Of a stretch of DNA of 64,000 bases, positions 1 through 7,743 are shown piece by piece (the stretch's first letter is position 1; each line of letters begins with the position of its first letter). Where the stretch lies: the NCBI GenBank assembly GCA_020444045.1, contig JAHLLS010000006.1, forward strand, positions 62,001-126,000. The letters run 5' to 3'. The notes beneath the pieces are model-generated. The model had not been told where the DNA came from, searched no databases, and saw nothing but the letters and a program-made list of their open reading frames with translations. The position numbers were made by a program, and so were the translations under genes. This stretch comes from Deltaproteobacteria bacterium. GTDB taxonomy: Bacteria; Desulfobacterota; Desulfobacteria; Desulfobacterales; UBA5852.

Positions 1-83
1 ACCCTGAATCCTTTATCGGCGGCCTGATCCGAAACGGTCTGAGCACCCCCAAGCTGCCTGCAAATGAAAGGTCGGAAGATTAA
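1..83 (+). CDS. C-terminal end of an upstream gene (partial)
   Basis: An open frame enters from the left edge, read from base 3, and ends with TAA at 81-83. The last 26 residues are polar and end in NERSED. The stop overlaps the next ATG (TAATG), so this gene is probably translationally coupled to ahbC. In related anaerobes the genes next to ahbC often encode siroheme decarboxylase (AhbA/AhbB), but the visible tail is too short and uncharacteristic to assign. Confidence 0.6.
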   Translation, partial: PESFIGGLIRNGLSTPKLPANERSED

Positions 84-1270
84 TGATCGGTATTTCCAAA
101 CTATACTGCGGCACCGTAGAGCCATCGGACGCGTTGCGCTATGGCCGTCATTCGAGTCAATTACCCTCCCATCTGCTGCAGTTTTCAGAAGACAAAAAGC
201 CCGTTATCGTCTGGAACGTCACCCGGCGCTGCAACCTTAAATGTGTGCACTGCTATGCCCAGGCCAAGGACCAGGTCTTCGACAATGAATTGACCACGGC
301 CCAGGGCAAGACCTTGATCGATGACCTGGCCGCTTTCGGCTCGCCGGTCATGCTCTTTTCCGGCGGGGAGCCGCTGATGCGCCCGGACCTGCCGGAACTG
401 GCCGAATATGCCGTCAAAAAGGGCATGCGGGCCGTGATTTCCACCAACGGCACCCTGATCACGCCGGACATGGCCCGGACACTCAAGGATATCGGTCTGT
501 CCTACGTCGGCATCAGCATCGACGGCATGGAAAAAATCCACGATCGCTTCCGGGCGGTGAAAGGGTGCTTCCAGGATGCCCTGGAAGGCATCCGCAACAC
601 CCAGGCAGCCGGCATCAAAGTCGGCCTGCGCTTCACCATCAACAAATTCAATGTGGATGAAATTCCGGCGGTCTTCGACTTGCTGGAGGAGATGGACATT
701 CCGCGGGTATGCTTCTACCACCTGGTTTACGCCGGGCGCGGATCGAAACTGGTAGAAGACGATCTTACCCATGAAGGCACGCGCCGGGCGGTGGATCTGA
801 TCATCGACCGCACCAAAGATCTTCACGATCGGGGCAAACCCAAGGAAGTCCTGACCGTGGACAACCATGCCGACGGCCCTTACCTCTATATGCGGATGCT
901 CAAAGAAGATCCGGAGCGCGCCAAGGAAGTGCTCGAATTGCTCGAGATGAACGAGGGCAATAATTCCGGCCGCGGTATCGGCTGTGTCAGCTGGGATGGC
1001 GATGTTTATGCCGACCAGTTCTGGCGGCATAACAGCTTCGGCAACATCAAGGATCGGCCCTTTTCTGAAATCTGGACCGACATGTCCAACCCCCTGATGA
1101 AAAAACTGAAGGACAAGAAGCAGTACGTCACCGGCCGCTGCGCCACCTGCAGCTGGCTTAATGTCTGCGGCGGTAATTTCCGGGTGCGGGCGGAGGCCAC
1201 CACAGGCGATGTGTGGGCGCCGGATCCGGCCTGTTACCTGACGGACGAAGAAATCAGCGAAACGCTATAA
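83..1270 (+). CDS. ahbC: AhbC-type radical SAM enzyme, 12,18-didecarboxysiroheme deacetylase
   Basis: A 395-residue radical SAM protein of the alternative (siroheme-dependent) heme pathway. AhbC removes the two acetate side chains of 12,18-didecarboxysiroheme to give iron-coproporphyrin III in the cytoplasm. The CxxxCxxC cluster is Cys50/Cys54/Cys57 (RRCNLKCVHC). A C-terminal SPASM-like region contains CVSWDGD, CATCSWLNVCGG and a final Cys, matching an auxiliary Fe-S cluster. The N-terminus MIGISKLYCGT and the length fit AhbC; the heme d1 protein NirJ is the nearest alternative. The following hemB and ahbD, and the absence of nir genes nearby, favour AhbC. The start is the ATG overlapping the preceding stop. 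Confidence 0.88.
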   Translation: MIGISKLYCGTVEPSDALRYGRHSSQLPSHLLQFSEDKKPVIVWNVTRRCNLKCVHCYAQAKDQVFDNELTTAQGKTLIDDLAAFGSPVMLFSGGEPLMRPDLPELAEYAVKKGMRAVISTNGTLITPDMARTLKDIGLSYVGISIDGMEKIHDRFRAVKGCFQDALEGIRNTQAAGIKVGLRFTINKFNVDEIPAVFDLLEEMDIPRVCFYHLVYAGRGSKLVEDDLTHEGTRRAVDLIIDRTKDLHDRGKPKEVLTVDNHADGPYLYMRMLKEDPERAKEVLELLEMNEGNNSGRGIGCVSWDGDVYADQFWRHNSFGNIKDRPFSEIWTDMSNPLMKKLKDKKQYVTGRCATCSWLNVCGGNFRVRAEATTGDVWAPDPACYLTDEEISETL

Positions 1271-1513
1271 CGACAGCATTGCGTGAGAAATTCTTTGCAG
1301 ATCAAAACTGGGGTTGCAATCTTAGGAGGAGGGGTTGAATCGCCGTTTGGTGTGCTGGTGTTAATCCCCTTTGTCCCGCGCCGAGCATCGACGGTGCGGC
1401 CGGATAAAGGCGCGCGGACTTGTTTGAACCCCGCTGAAAGCGGGGTGAGTTTCCGCGTGCCCCGGGCGTAGCGGCGACGCGCAGGAGGAAGCGGGACACG
1501 GGCGTCTTCTTTT

Positions 1514-1547
1514 GGTTCGTTTTCTTCCACGTGGAAGAAAATGAACC
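1514..1547. repeat. Palindromic intergenic repeat, apparently without insert
   Basis: A near-perfect inverted repeat with 17-base arms (1514-1530 and 1531-1547), centred on CCACGTGG; the central 22 bases (1519-1540 region) are a perfect palindrome. The same arms flank the 132-bp element at 2697-2828 and, more loosely, that at 43228-43359, so this copy looks like the empty form of the same host repeat. The surrounding 1271-1662 gap also carries a hairpin of the form CCCCGC..GCGGGG near 1430-1446. No gene was found in this gap. Confidence 0.7.
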
Positions 1548-1662
1548 ATAGCAAATCGCAAGATCCCTTGGAGACGACCGGTAGCTGTTTTTTGTACGAT
1601 CAAAATACAATTTCAAGCGCGATTAATCTGTTTGCCACTTATCACCCCAAGGGAGTCTGACC

Positions 1663-2637
1663 ATGCTTTTCCCCGAATATCGTCCGCGCCGTATGCGCCG
1701 CAATGAAGCTCTGCGCCGCATGATCCGTGAAACCGAACTGTCTCCCAGCGATTTCATCCTGCCCCTGTTTGCGGTAGAGGGCAAGGACGTGCGCAACCCG
1801 ATCCCCTCCATGCCGGGGCACTACCAGCAATCCGTCGATCATCTGGTCAAGCGTGTCAAAGAGGCTGCGGACCAGAAAATTCCCGCTGTCATTCTGTTCG
1901 GTCTGCCGGACAAGAAAGACCCCTTGGGGACCCGCGCCTACGCCAAGGACGGTATTGTTCAAAAGGCGGTGCGCACCGTCAAGGAACGCTTTCCCGACAT
2001 GATCGTAATCACCGATGTCTGCCTGTGCCAGTATACCGATCACGGGCACTGCGGCATGCTGGACGGCCAGGAGATCGACAATGACGGTTCGCTGGACCTT
2101 CTGGCCCGCACGGCCTTGTCCCATGCCAAAGCCGGTGCCGACATGGTGGCGCCCTCGGACATGATGGACGGTCGGGTCGCCGAGATCCGGGGTCTGCTGG
2201 ATGACAATCACTTCAGCCATATCCCGATCATGGCCTATTCCGCCAAATACTGCTCGTCATTTTACGGACCGTTTCGGGAAGCCGCCGATTCGGCCCCCCA
2301 GTTCGGCGACCGGCGCACCTACCAGATGGACCCGGCCAACGCCGAGGAAGCCATTCGGGAGGCCACCATGGACGTGGAGGAAGGGGCCGACATCATCATG
2401 GTCAAACCCGCCCTGCCCTACCTCGATATCATCTGCCGCCTGCGGGAAGAAGTCGACCTGCCGATTGCGGCCTACAACGTCAGCGGTGAATTTTCCATGA
2501 TCAAAGCCGCTGCCCAGAAGGGATGGATCGACGAAGAGCGGGTTATGATGGAAACCCTGACCTCCATCAAGCGGGCAGGCGCCAGCATGATCCTGACCTA
2601 TTTCGCGGTGGAGGCGGCCAAACTGTTGAACCGGTAA
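1663..2637 (+). CDS. hemB: Porphobilinogen synthase (delta-aminolevulinate dehydratase)
   Basis: A 324-residue cytoplasmic enzyme that condenses two 5-aminolevulinate molecules to porphobilinogen, the monopyrrole precursor of siroheme and, through Ahb, heme. The zinc-binding cysteines Cys120, Cys122 and Cys130 are present in [14 protein letters not shown], so this is a zinc-dependent form. The Schiff-base lysines are Lys195 ([13 protein letters not shown]) and Lys248 (MVKPALPY). Length is normal for the family. A ribosome site (AAGGGAG) lies 8 bases before the ATG. The gene sits between ahbC and ahbD, but repeat-filled gaps of about 390 and 300 bases separate them. Confidence 0.97.
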   Translation: MLFPEYRPRRMRRNEALRRMIRETELSPSDFILPLFAVEGKDVRNPIPSMPGHYQQSVDHLVKRVKEAADQKIPAVILFGLPDKKDPLGTRAYAKDGIVQKAVRTVKERFPDMIVITDVCLCQYTDHGHCGMLDGQEIDNDGSLDLLARTALSHAKAGADMVAPSDMMDGRVAEIRGLLDDNHFSHIPIMAYSAKYCSSFYGPFREAADSAPQFGDRRTYQMDPANAEEAIREATMDVEEGADIIMVKPALPYLDIICRLREEVDLPIAAYNVSGEFSMIKAAAQKGWIDEERVMMETLTSIKRAGASMILTYFAVEAAKLLNR

Positions 2638-2696
2638 CCGTGGGAAGAATTCGAGGGGCCGCGGGAAACGGACGTCTTCTTTGGGTTCAGTTTATA

Positions 2697-2828
2697 GATG
2701 GCATCGCAAAAAGTCCTGAAGCCGTCACTCCCGCGAATGCGAGAGTTCAGAACCCATTTGAATAAATGGGTCCCCGCCTGCGCGGGGATGACGAAAAAAT
2801 TATTTCAGCTACTTTATGCGAACTCATC
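2697..2828. mobile_element. 132-bp MITE-like element, copy 1
   Basis: A 132-bp element bounded by imperfect terminal inverted repeats (GATGGCATCGCAAAAAG at the left; the right end complements to GATGAGTTCGCATAAAG). Its core carries the common CCCGCGAA..GCG and CCCCGCCTGCGCGGGG hairpins. It is inserted in the left arm of the same palindrome seen uninterrupted at 1514-1547; the remaining arms lie at about 2676-2696 and 2829-2854. A second copy of identical length lies at 43228-43359. It has no coding capacity and would need a transposase in trans. Confidence 0.75.
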
Positions 2829-2882
2829 TTTTCTACCACGTGAAAGAAAATGAACAATGATAACTATATATTATGATACGAC

Positions 2883-2919
2883 AAGCCCTTTCCGAGGCTT
2901 TCACTAAGCGTAAGGGCTT
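2883..2919 (+). other. Hairpin in the ahbD leader
   Basis: A perfect 8-base inverted repeat, AAGCCCTT (2883-2890) and AAGGGCTT (2912-2919), with a 21-base loop, ends 24 bases before the ahbD start. It is followed by only a short T run, so it could be a weak terminator for readthrough from hemB, a leader structure or an operator. Its role is unknown. Confidence 0.4.
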
Positions 2920-2943
2920 TATCAGAAATAAAGGATAGACACC

Positions 2944-4062
2944 ATGACTGAAGGACACCCCGCCGGACACCCGGGGGGCCACCCCCACGGTGCTCCGCCC
3001 AAAGATAAAAAGGAATTCCCCCTCAGGCTGGTGGCCTGGGAGACCACGCGCGCCTGCAACCTGGCCTGCAAGCATTGCCGAGCCGCCGCCATCAACAAAC
3101 CATATGAGGGCGAGCTCGACACCCCGGCGGCCTTGCGTCTGATGGACCAGATCGCCGAAGTGGGGCAGCCCATCGTCATCCTGACGGGTGGGGAGCCCCT
3201 GCTGCGGGACGACATTTTCGACATTGCCCGCTATGGCACGGACAAGGGGCTGCGGATGGTGATGGCCCCCAACGGTACCCTGATGACCCCCGCACACGCC
3301 CAACGTATGGTGGACTCCGGCATCAAGCGCATCAGCATCAGCCTGGATGGCGCCACCCGCGAAAAACACGACAGTTTCCGGGGCGTCGAGGGCGCTTACG
3401 ACGGCGCCCTGCGTGGCATCGAATACGCCAAAGCGGTCGGCCTCGACTTTCAGATCAACACCACCATCTCCAAACTCAACCTGGACCAGATTCCGCGCAT
3501 CCAGGAACTGGCCGTGAAACTGGGGGCCGTGGCCCATCATATTTTCCTGCTGGTGCCCACCGGACGCGGTAAGTACATCATCGACCAGGAAATCACGGCC
3601 CAGGAATATGAAGAAACCCTGAACTGGTTTTATGACCAGCGTGACAAAACCCCGCTGCAGCTCAAGGCCACCTGTGCGCCCCACTATTACCGCATCCTGC
3701 GCCAGCGGGCCCGGGAAGAGGGCAAATCCGTGTCCTTCGAATCCCACGGGTTGGATGCCGTCACACGGGGCTGCCTGGGCGGCACCGGCTTCTGTTTCAT
3801 TTCCCACCGGGGCGTGGTGCAACCCTGCGGGTTCCTGCAGGTGGATAGCGGCAACGTCACCGAAACGTCTTTTGCCGATATCTGGCGGGGATCCAAGGTT
3901 TTTCTTGCGCTGCGGAATTATGATGAACTACAAGGAAAATGCGGCGAATGTGAATACAAGCGCGTCTGCGGCGGCTGCCGGGCCCGGGCTTTCGAGGCCA
4001 CGGGGGATTTCATGGCCGAAGAGCCTCTGTGCAGCTACCAGCCAACCCCGCGACGAAAATAA
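2944..4062 (+). CDS. ahbD: AhbD-type radical SAM heme synthase
   Basis: A 372-residue radical SAM enzyme, the last step of the siroheme-dependent pathway: oxidative decarboxylation of two propionates of iron-coproporphyrin III to the vinyl groups of heme b. The cluster is Cys38/Cys42/Cys45 (RACNLACKHC). The C-terminal half has CLGGTGFCFIS, an iron-sulfur motif region CGECEYKRVCGGCRARAF and a final LCSY, giving the auxiliary cluster cysteines. The N-terminal 16 residues are rich in Gly, His and Pro (HPAGHPGGHPHG), an unusual tail that might bind metal. The family is close to AhbC, but sequence features and position after hemB fit AhbD. Confidence 0.88.
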   Translation: MTEGHPAGHPGGHPHGAPPKDKKEFPLRLVAWETTRACNLACKHCRAAAINKPYEGELDTPAALRLMDQIAEVGQPIVILTGGEPLLRDDIFDIARYGTDKGLRMVMAPNGTLMTPAHAQRMVDSGIKRISISLDGATREKHDSFRGVEGAYDGALRGIEYAKAVGLDFQINTTISKLNLDQIPRIQELAVKLGAVAHHIFLLVPTGRGKYIIDQEITAQEYEETLNWFYDQRDKTPLQLKATCAPHYYRILRQRAREEGKSVSFESHGLDAVTRGCLGGTGFCFISHRGVVQPCGFLQVDSGNVTETSFADIWRGSKVFLALRNYDELQGKCGECEYKRVCGGCRARAFEATGDFMAEEPLCSYQPTPRRK

Positions 4063-4170
4063 ATCGGGTAAAAAAGCAGCATTCTCTCGAAACCAGGGTT
4101 GGCGGTCTGATGCGCGCAGGCAACGACCACCGCAGAACCAAACCCACCACCCATCAGCCCGAGGGACACC

Positions 4171-4776
4171 ATGAAAATCGAAGACCTCATGATCAGGAAC
4201 CCGATTACGATTTCGCCTGACACCACCATCAGCGAAGCCATCGCCTGCATGAAAACCAATTCCATCCGGCATTTGCCGGTGGTGGCTGGCGACCAGCGCC
4301 TGCTGGGTTTTGTGACCCTGGCGGACCTGAAGCAGGGGCTGATCCCGTCCATGGTCGGTGACCTGACCCTCGAGGATCTCATGATCAAGGCCCCGATTAC
4401 CGCCGCCCCGGACCAGGATATCGAAATCGCCGCCCAGTTGATCTACAAGCACAAAATCGGGGGACTGCCCGTGGTGGAAGACGGTAAACTGTGGGGCATC
4501 ATCACAGTGACCGATCTCCTGGGAGCATTCATCAACATGATGGGCCTGCTTTCCGCTAGTTCGCGGGTGGACGTGGTGGTCGAAAACAAACCCGGTGCCC
4601 TCAAAAAGGCCATCCAGGTGGTCAATGACGCCGGGGGTGACATCATCAACATCGCCATGACGGCCCAGAAGCCGGGTCAGCGGGTCTACTACTTCCGCCT
4701 GACAGCCTGTGACACGAAGAAGATCCGCGCCGCACTGGAGGCTGCGAACTATAAAATTCTGGCCACGATGGGATAG
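4171..4776 (+). CDS. CBS-pair and ACT domain protein (AcuB-like)
   Basis: A 201-residue protein with two CBS repeats (about residues 1-60 and 68-125; each begins with DLMI..PIT) and an ACT-like domain (about 132-200, VDVVVENKPGALKKAIQVV). CBS pairs bind adenine nucleotides and ACT domains bind amino acids or other small effectors, so this is likely a cytoplasmic sensor or regulatory subunit. The layout matches proteins annotated AcuB, but no acuA or acuC homologue is nearby and acetoin metabolism cannot be claimed. It starts 108 bases after ahbD; a possible link with heme synthesis is unsupported beyond position. Confidence 0.8.
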   Translation: MKIEDLMIRNPITISPDTTISEAIACMKTNSIRHLPVVAGDQRLLGFVTLADLKQGLIPSMVGDLTLEDLMIKAPITAAPDQDIEIAAQLIYKHKIGGLPVVEDGKLWGIITVTDLLGAFINMMGLLSASSRVDVVVENKPGALKKAIQVVNDAGGDIINIAMTAQKPGQRVYYFRLTACDTKKIRAALEAANYKILATMG

Positions 4777-4816
4777 AACGGCCCTTTCCGACCGGTACCC
4801 CATTTCCGAACAAGGA

Positions 4817-4840
4817 TGATGGTCGGCCTGCGTACCATCA
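4817..4840 (+). terminator. Possible hairpin terminator after the CBS-ACT gene
   Basis: A 7-base inverted repeat, TGATGGT (4817-4823) and ACCATCA (4834-4840), with a 10-base loop. It lies between the CBS-ACT gene and the convergent remnant at 4838-5065. There is no clear T tract, so the call is weak. Confidence 0.3.
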
Positions 4841-5065
4841 CCCCTTGATGACCTCATTCAGTACACGACTCATTTCCTGAACCAGATAGGGCTTTTTTAC
4901 CGCACCGCGAAATCCGTAGTGGGCATAGTTGGCCATCACCGGATCGTTGGAGTAGCCGCTGGAGACAATGGCGCGCACGTCCGGATCCTGCTGCGCTGTC
5001 CGGAGGTTCGCCTCTAAAGCGGCAATCTTCTCCATCAGCGCTTTGCGGTTCGGTTGCTTCTCCAT
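4838..5065 (-). pseudogene. Remnant of a hybrid sensor kinase / response regulator
   Basis: A 75-residue frame whose C-terminal part (IVSSGYSNDPVMANY, then YGFRGAVKKPY) matches the end of a receiver domain, including the conserved KPY/KPF lysine region. The phospho-acceptor aspartate half is missing. The first ~30 residues form a charged helix (EKIAALEANLRTAQQD) typical of linkers before PAS or kinase domains. The simplest reading is an internal deletion that fused two ends of a hybrid histidine kinase. It cannot be a working receiver. Confidence 0.6.
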
Positions 5066-5136
5066 AAGGCAATTATCCTGTGGCCATTCACGGGGTGGTG
5101 CTGTATCTCTTTTGGCACATTTTTTCGCTGATATGG

Positions 5137-6159
5137 TTAAACGTTGTAGTAGGCCCGGTACCAGGTGATAAAGCGATCAATGCCCTCCTGGATGGGTGTA
5201 CTGGGCTTGAAGCCGGCGTCGCGCACCAAATCGTCGATATCGGCATAGGTGGCCGGCACGTCGCCCTGCTGCAGCGGCAGCATCTCCTTGCGGGCCTCCT
5301 GTCCCAGCGCCGTTTCGATCGCGCCGATGAAATCCATCAACTGCACCGGATTGTTGTTGCCGATGTTGTAGATCCGGTAGGGCGCATACGACGTTCCGGG
5401 ATCGGGGCGATCGCCGCGCCAGTCGCTGTTGGGGGCCGCCGGGCGGGCCATGACGCGCACCACCCCTTCCACGATGTCGTCGATGTAAGTGAAATCCCGC
5501 TGCATCTTGCCGTGGTTGAAGACCTGGATCGGACGGTCCTCCAGAATGGCTTTAGTGAACAGGAACAACGCCATGTCCGGGCGGCCCCAGGGACCGTATA
5601 CCGTAAAAAAGCGCAATCCCGTGCAGGGCAGGCCATAGAGGTGACTGTAGGTGTGGGCCATGAGTTCGTTGGCCTTTTTGGATGCCGCATACAGCGACAC
5701 CGGGTGGTCCACATTGTCGTGCACCGAAAACGGCATGCGTGTATTGGCGCCATAGACCGAACTGGAGGAGGCAAACACCAGGTGGCCGCTGGAAAAATGG
5801 CGGCAGCATTCCAGGATATTGACGAATCCCACGATATTGGAATCGACGTAGGCATGGGGATTTTTCAGGGAATAGCGAACCCCGGCTTGGGCCGCCAGAT
5901 TGACGACCACGTCAAAGGGCTGCCGGCGAAAAAGATCTTCCAGCGCTTCGCGATCGGCCAGGTTGATCTGGGCAAAGGTAAAACCGTCTTCGGCTTCCAG
6001 CTGTTTCAGCCGGTCGCGTTTCAGGTTGACGTCGTAGTAGTCGTTGAGGCAGTCCAGGCCGACCACCTTGACACCATTTTTCAGCAAACGGCGGGAAAGA
6101 TGAAAGCCAATAAAGCCGGCCGCCCCTGTAACAAGGACATTGTTAAACGGAAAAGTCAT
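5137..6159 (-). CDS. UDP-glucuronate 4-epimerase-like NAD-dependent epimerase
   Basis: A 340-residue extended short-chain dehydrogenase. The N-terminal NAD site is [13 protein letters not shown]; the catalytic triad region shows SSSSVYG and YAASKKANE (Tyr-xxx-Lys). The insertion ..[14 protein letters not shown].. and the [16 protein letters not shown] segment are typical of UDP-glucuronate 4-epimerases, which make UDP-galacturonate for surface polysaccharide. Substrate is inferred only. It lies 66 bases downstream of a second epimerase on the same strand, and the pair probably forms a small operon for nucleotide-sugar supply. No glycosyltransferase is close by. Confidence 0.85.
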   Translation of the reverse strand: MTFPFNNVLVTGAAGFIGFHLSRRLLKNGVKVVGLDCLNDYYDVNLKRDRLKQLEAEDGFTFAQINLADREALEDLFRRQPFDVVVNLAAQAGVRYSLKNPHAYVDSNIVGFVNILECCRHFSSGHLVFASSSSVYGANTRMPFSVHDNVDHPVSLYAASKKANELMAHTYSHLYGLPCTGLRFFTVYGPWGRPDMALFLFTKAILEDRPIQVFNHGKMQRDFTYIDDIVEGVVRVMARPAAPNSDWRGDRPDPGTSYAPYRIYNIGNNNPVQLMDFIGAIETALGQEARKEMLPLQQGDVPATYADIDDLVRDAGFKPSTPIQEGIDRFITWYRAYYNV

Positions 6160-6225
6160 TGGGTTTCTCCTGTTATTCGAAGATATGATCTGAGATCATG
6201 GATCACCGAAGCAAATTGACGCCCC

Positions 6226-7170
6226 TCACTGGCGCTGGTACCAGGCATAGGTTCGCGCCAAACCTTCTTCAAAAGAAATTTCCGGGCTGAACCCCAGATC
6301 CCGCCGGGCCGCATCGATGGCCGCCACGGAATGCAGAATATCGCCGTGGCAGGCCTCCGCATAATCAGGCGCCAGTCCGACACCCGCCAGCTCGGCCACC
6401 TTCTGCCACAAGCGGTTGATGGTGATGGTCTTCCCGGTGCCGATGTTGAATGCCTTGCCGGCGGCGGTATCTTCCGTCGCCGCCCGCAGATTGGCGGACA
6501 CGACGTCCCGCACGTAGACGAAATCACGGGTCTGCTCGCCATCCCCATAGATCACCGGCGCTTGTCCGGCCGCCGCACGATCCAGGAAGATGGAAATCAC
6601 CCCGGAATAGGGGGATGAGGGGTCCTGCCGGGGGCCAAACACGTTGAAATACCGCAGACACGCGGTTTCCAGACCGTAGAGCCTGGTGTAAAGCCCGGCA
6701 TAGTACTCGCCGGTCATCTTCTGAACGGCGTAAGGGCTCATCGGGCCAAAGGCCATCGTTTCCCGTTTGGGCAATTCCGGGTCGTCACCGTAGATCGCGC
6801 TGGAACTGGCCAACACCACCCGTCGGCAACCCGCCTGCCGGGCGGCTTCCAGCACCTCCAGCGTACCGGTCTCGTTGACGGCCGCCGAGTCCAGGGGCTG
6901 CGCCACCGACAGGGGTACCGACACCACGGCCGCCTGGTGAAACACCACGTCTACGCCGGCTACCGCCTGTTGCAGCACACCGCGGTCCCTGATATCGCCC
7001 TCAATGAATTGGATGCGGGTGCCGGCATCCTGCAAATTTGCCATCTTACCGGTGGTCAGGTTGTCGATAACAGTGACCCGTGCGCCTTGTTCAAGCAAGG
7101 CGTCCACCAGGTGCGAGCCGATGAAACCGGCCCCACCGGTGACCAGGGCATGCTGGATGGTTTTTGTCAT
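6226..7170 (-). CDS. NAD-dependent nucleotide-sugar 4-epimerase (GalE/WbpP-like)
   Basis: A 314-residue extended SDR protein. It has the NAD motif VTGGAGFIGSHLVDAL, the SSSAIYG serine and the YAVQKMTGE Tyr-Lys pair. The segment CLRYFNVFGPRQDPSSPYSGVIS matches UDP-glucose / UDP-N-acetylglucosamine 4-epimerases of the WbpP type. It probably interconverts gluco and galacto forms of a UDP-sugar in the cytoplasm. It is the first gene of the two-epimerase unit. GalE itself is a possible alternative; the exact sugar cannot be told from sequence. Confidence 0.82.
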   Translation of the reverse strand: MTKTIQHALVTGGAGFIGSHLVDALLEQGARVTVIDNLTTGKMANLQDAGTRIQFIEGDIRDRGVLQQAVAGVDVVFHQAAVVSVPLSVAQPLDSAAVNETGTLEVLEAARQAGCRRVVLASSSAIYGDDPELPKRETMAFGPMSPYAVQKMTGEYYAGLYTRLYGLETACLRYFNVFGPRQDPSSPYSGVISIFLDRAAAGQAPVIYGDGEQTRDFVYVRDVVSANLRAATEDTAAGKAFNIGTGKTITINRLWQKVAELAGVGLAPDYAEACHGDILHSVAAIDAARRDLGFSPEISFEEGLARTYAWYQRQ

Positions 7171-7403
7171 GGAAACTCCTGTCCAGAAGGTGACATGATG
7201 CCGAAAAAACAGAGATTACCGGGTAGCATGATTCCACCCGATGCGCAACTCAGGAACCGCCACAGATGAACGCCTAACGGCTTCTCACCCCATTGTGCAT
7301 CCGGCCTGTCACTATCGTCCGGATGGCAACCGCTTGACTTTCACCAGAAGGCTTTTTACTGTGTTTCCAACGGGTGCCGTCAGTCCGAATATTTACCACG
7401 GAA

Positions 7404-7472
7404 GGGCCGAGCGGCCTCCGAATGAGGCTCCTCGCACCGAGCGGGGGGCTCAGGTGGCCCCCTCCAAGAGGG
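7404..7472 (+). promoter_or_regulatory. Tandem hairpins in the leader of the moaD-like operon
   Basis: The 339-base gap 7171-7509 holds no gene. Just before the MoaD-like gene there are closely packed stems: GGCC/GGCC (7405-7416), CCTC/GAGG (7415-7427), CTCG/CGAG (7431-7441), GGGGG/CCCCC (7443-7462) and CCCTC/GAGGG (7460-7472). The last two share bases and cannot form together, as in a switch. The ribosome site and ATG lie about 40 bases on. Molybdenum/tungsten cofactor genes are known riboswitch targets (Moco, Moco-II motifs), but I could not match this leader to a consensus. Confidence 0.4.
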
Positions 7473-7509
7473 TTTGAGAACGGGTTTTAACGTCCTAAAA
7501 GGCAAGCGC

Positions 7510-7743
7510 ATGTCACACCACATTACCCTCAAGCTTTTTGCAACCCTGCGATCCTACATTCCGCCGCAAGCCGACCATTTTGCCATCGCACCCGGAACCA
7601 CCGTGGCCGATGTGATCCGTGAGCTGAACATCCCCGAGAAAGACGCCAAACTGATCTTTATCAACAGCGTCCGCAAAGACCATGACACGCCGCTGCAGGA
7701 CGGAGACCGGCTCGGTATCTTTCCTCCTGTGGGGGGCGGTTGA
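7510..7743 (+). CDS. MoaD/ThiS-family sulfur-carrier protein
   Basis: A 77-residue ubiquitin-fold carrier (MSHHITLKLFATLRSY..) ending in VGGG, so it has the C-terminal di-glycine that is adenylated and thiocarboxylated. The motifs TVADVIRELNIPE and GDRLGIFPPVGGG fit MoaD or MoaD-like proteins for molybdenum/tungsten pterin synthesis. An in-frame ATG at 7474 would add 12 residues; 7510 gives the normal family length. The stop overlaps the ATG of the adenylyltransferase gene (TGATG), so the two are coupled. ThiS or another thiocarboxylate carrier remains possible. Confidence 0.82.
   Translation: MSHHITLKLFATLRSYIPPQADHFAIAPGTTVADVIRELNIPEKDAKLIFINSVRKDHDTPLQDGDRLGIFPPVGGG

Noticed and set aside
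83-1270. Assignment of the first radical SAM gene as NirJ (heme d1)
   Set aside because: No other nir genes are present, and hemB and ahbD follow.
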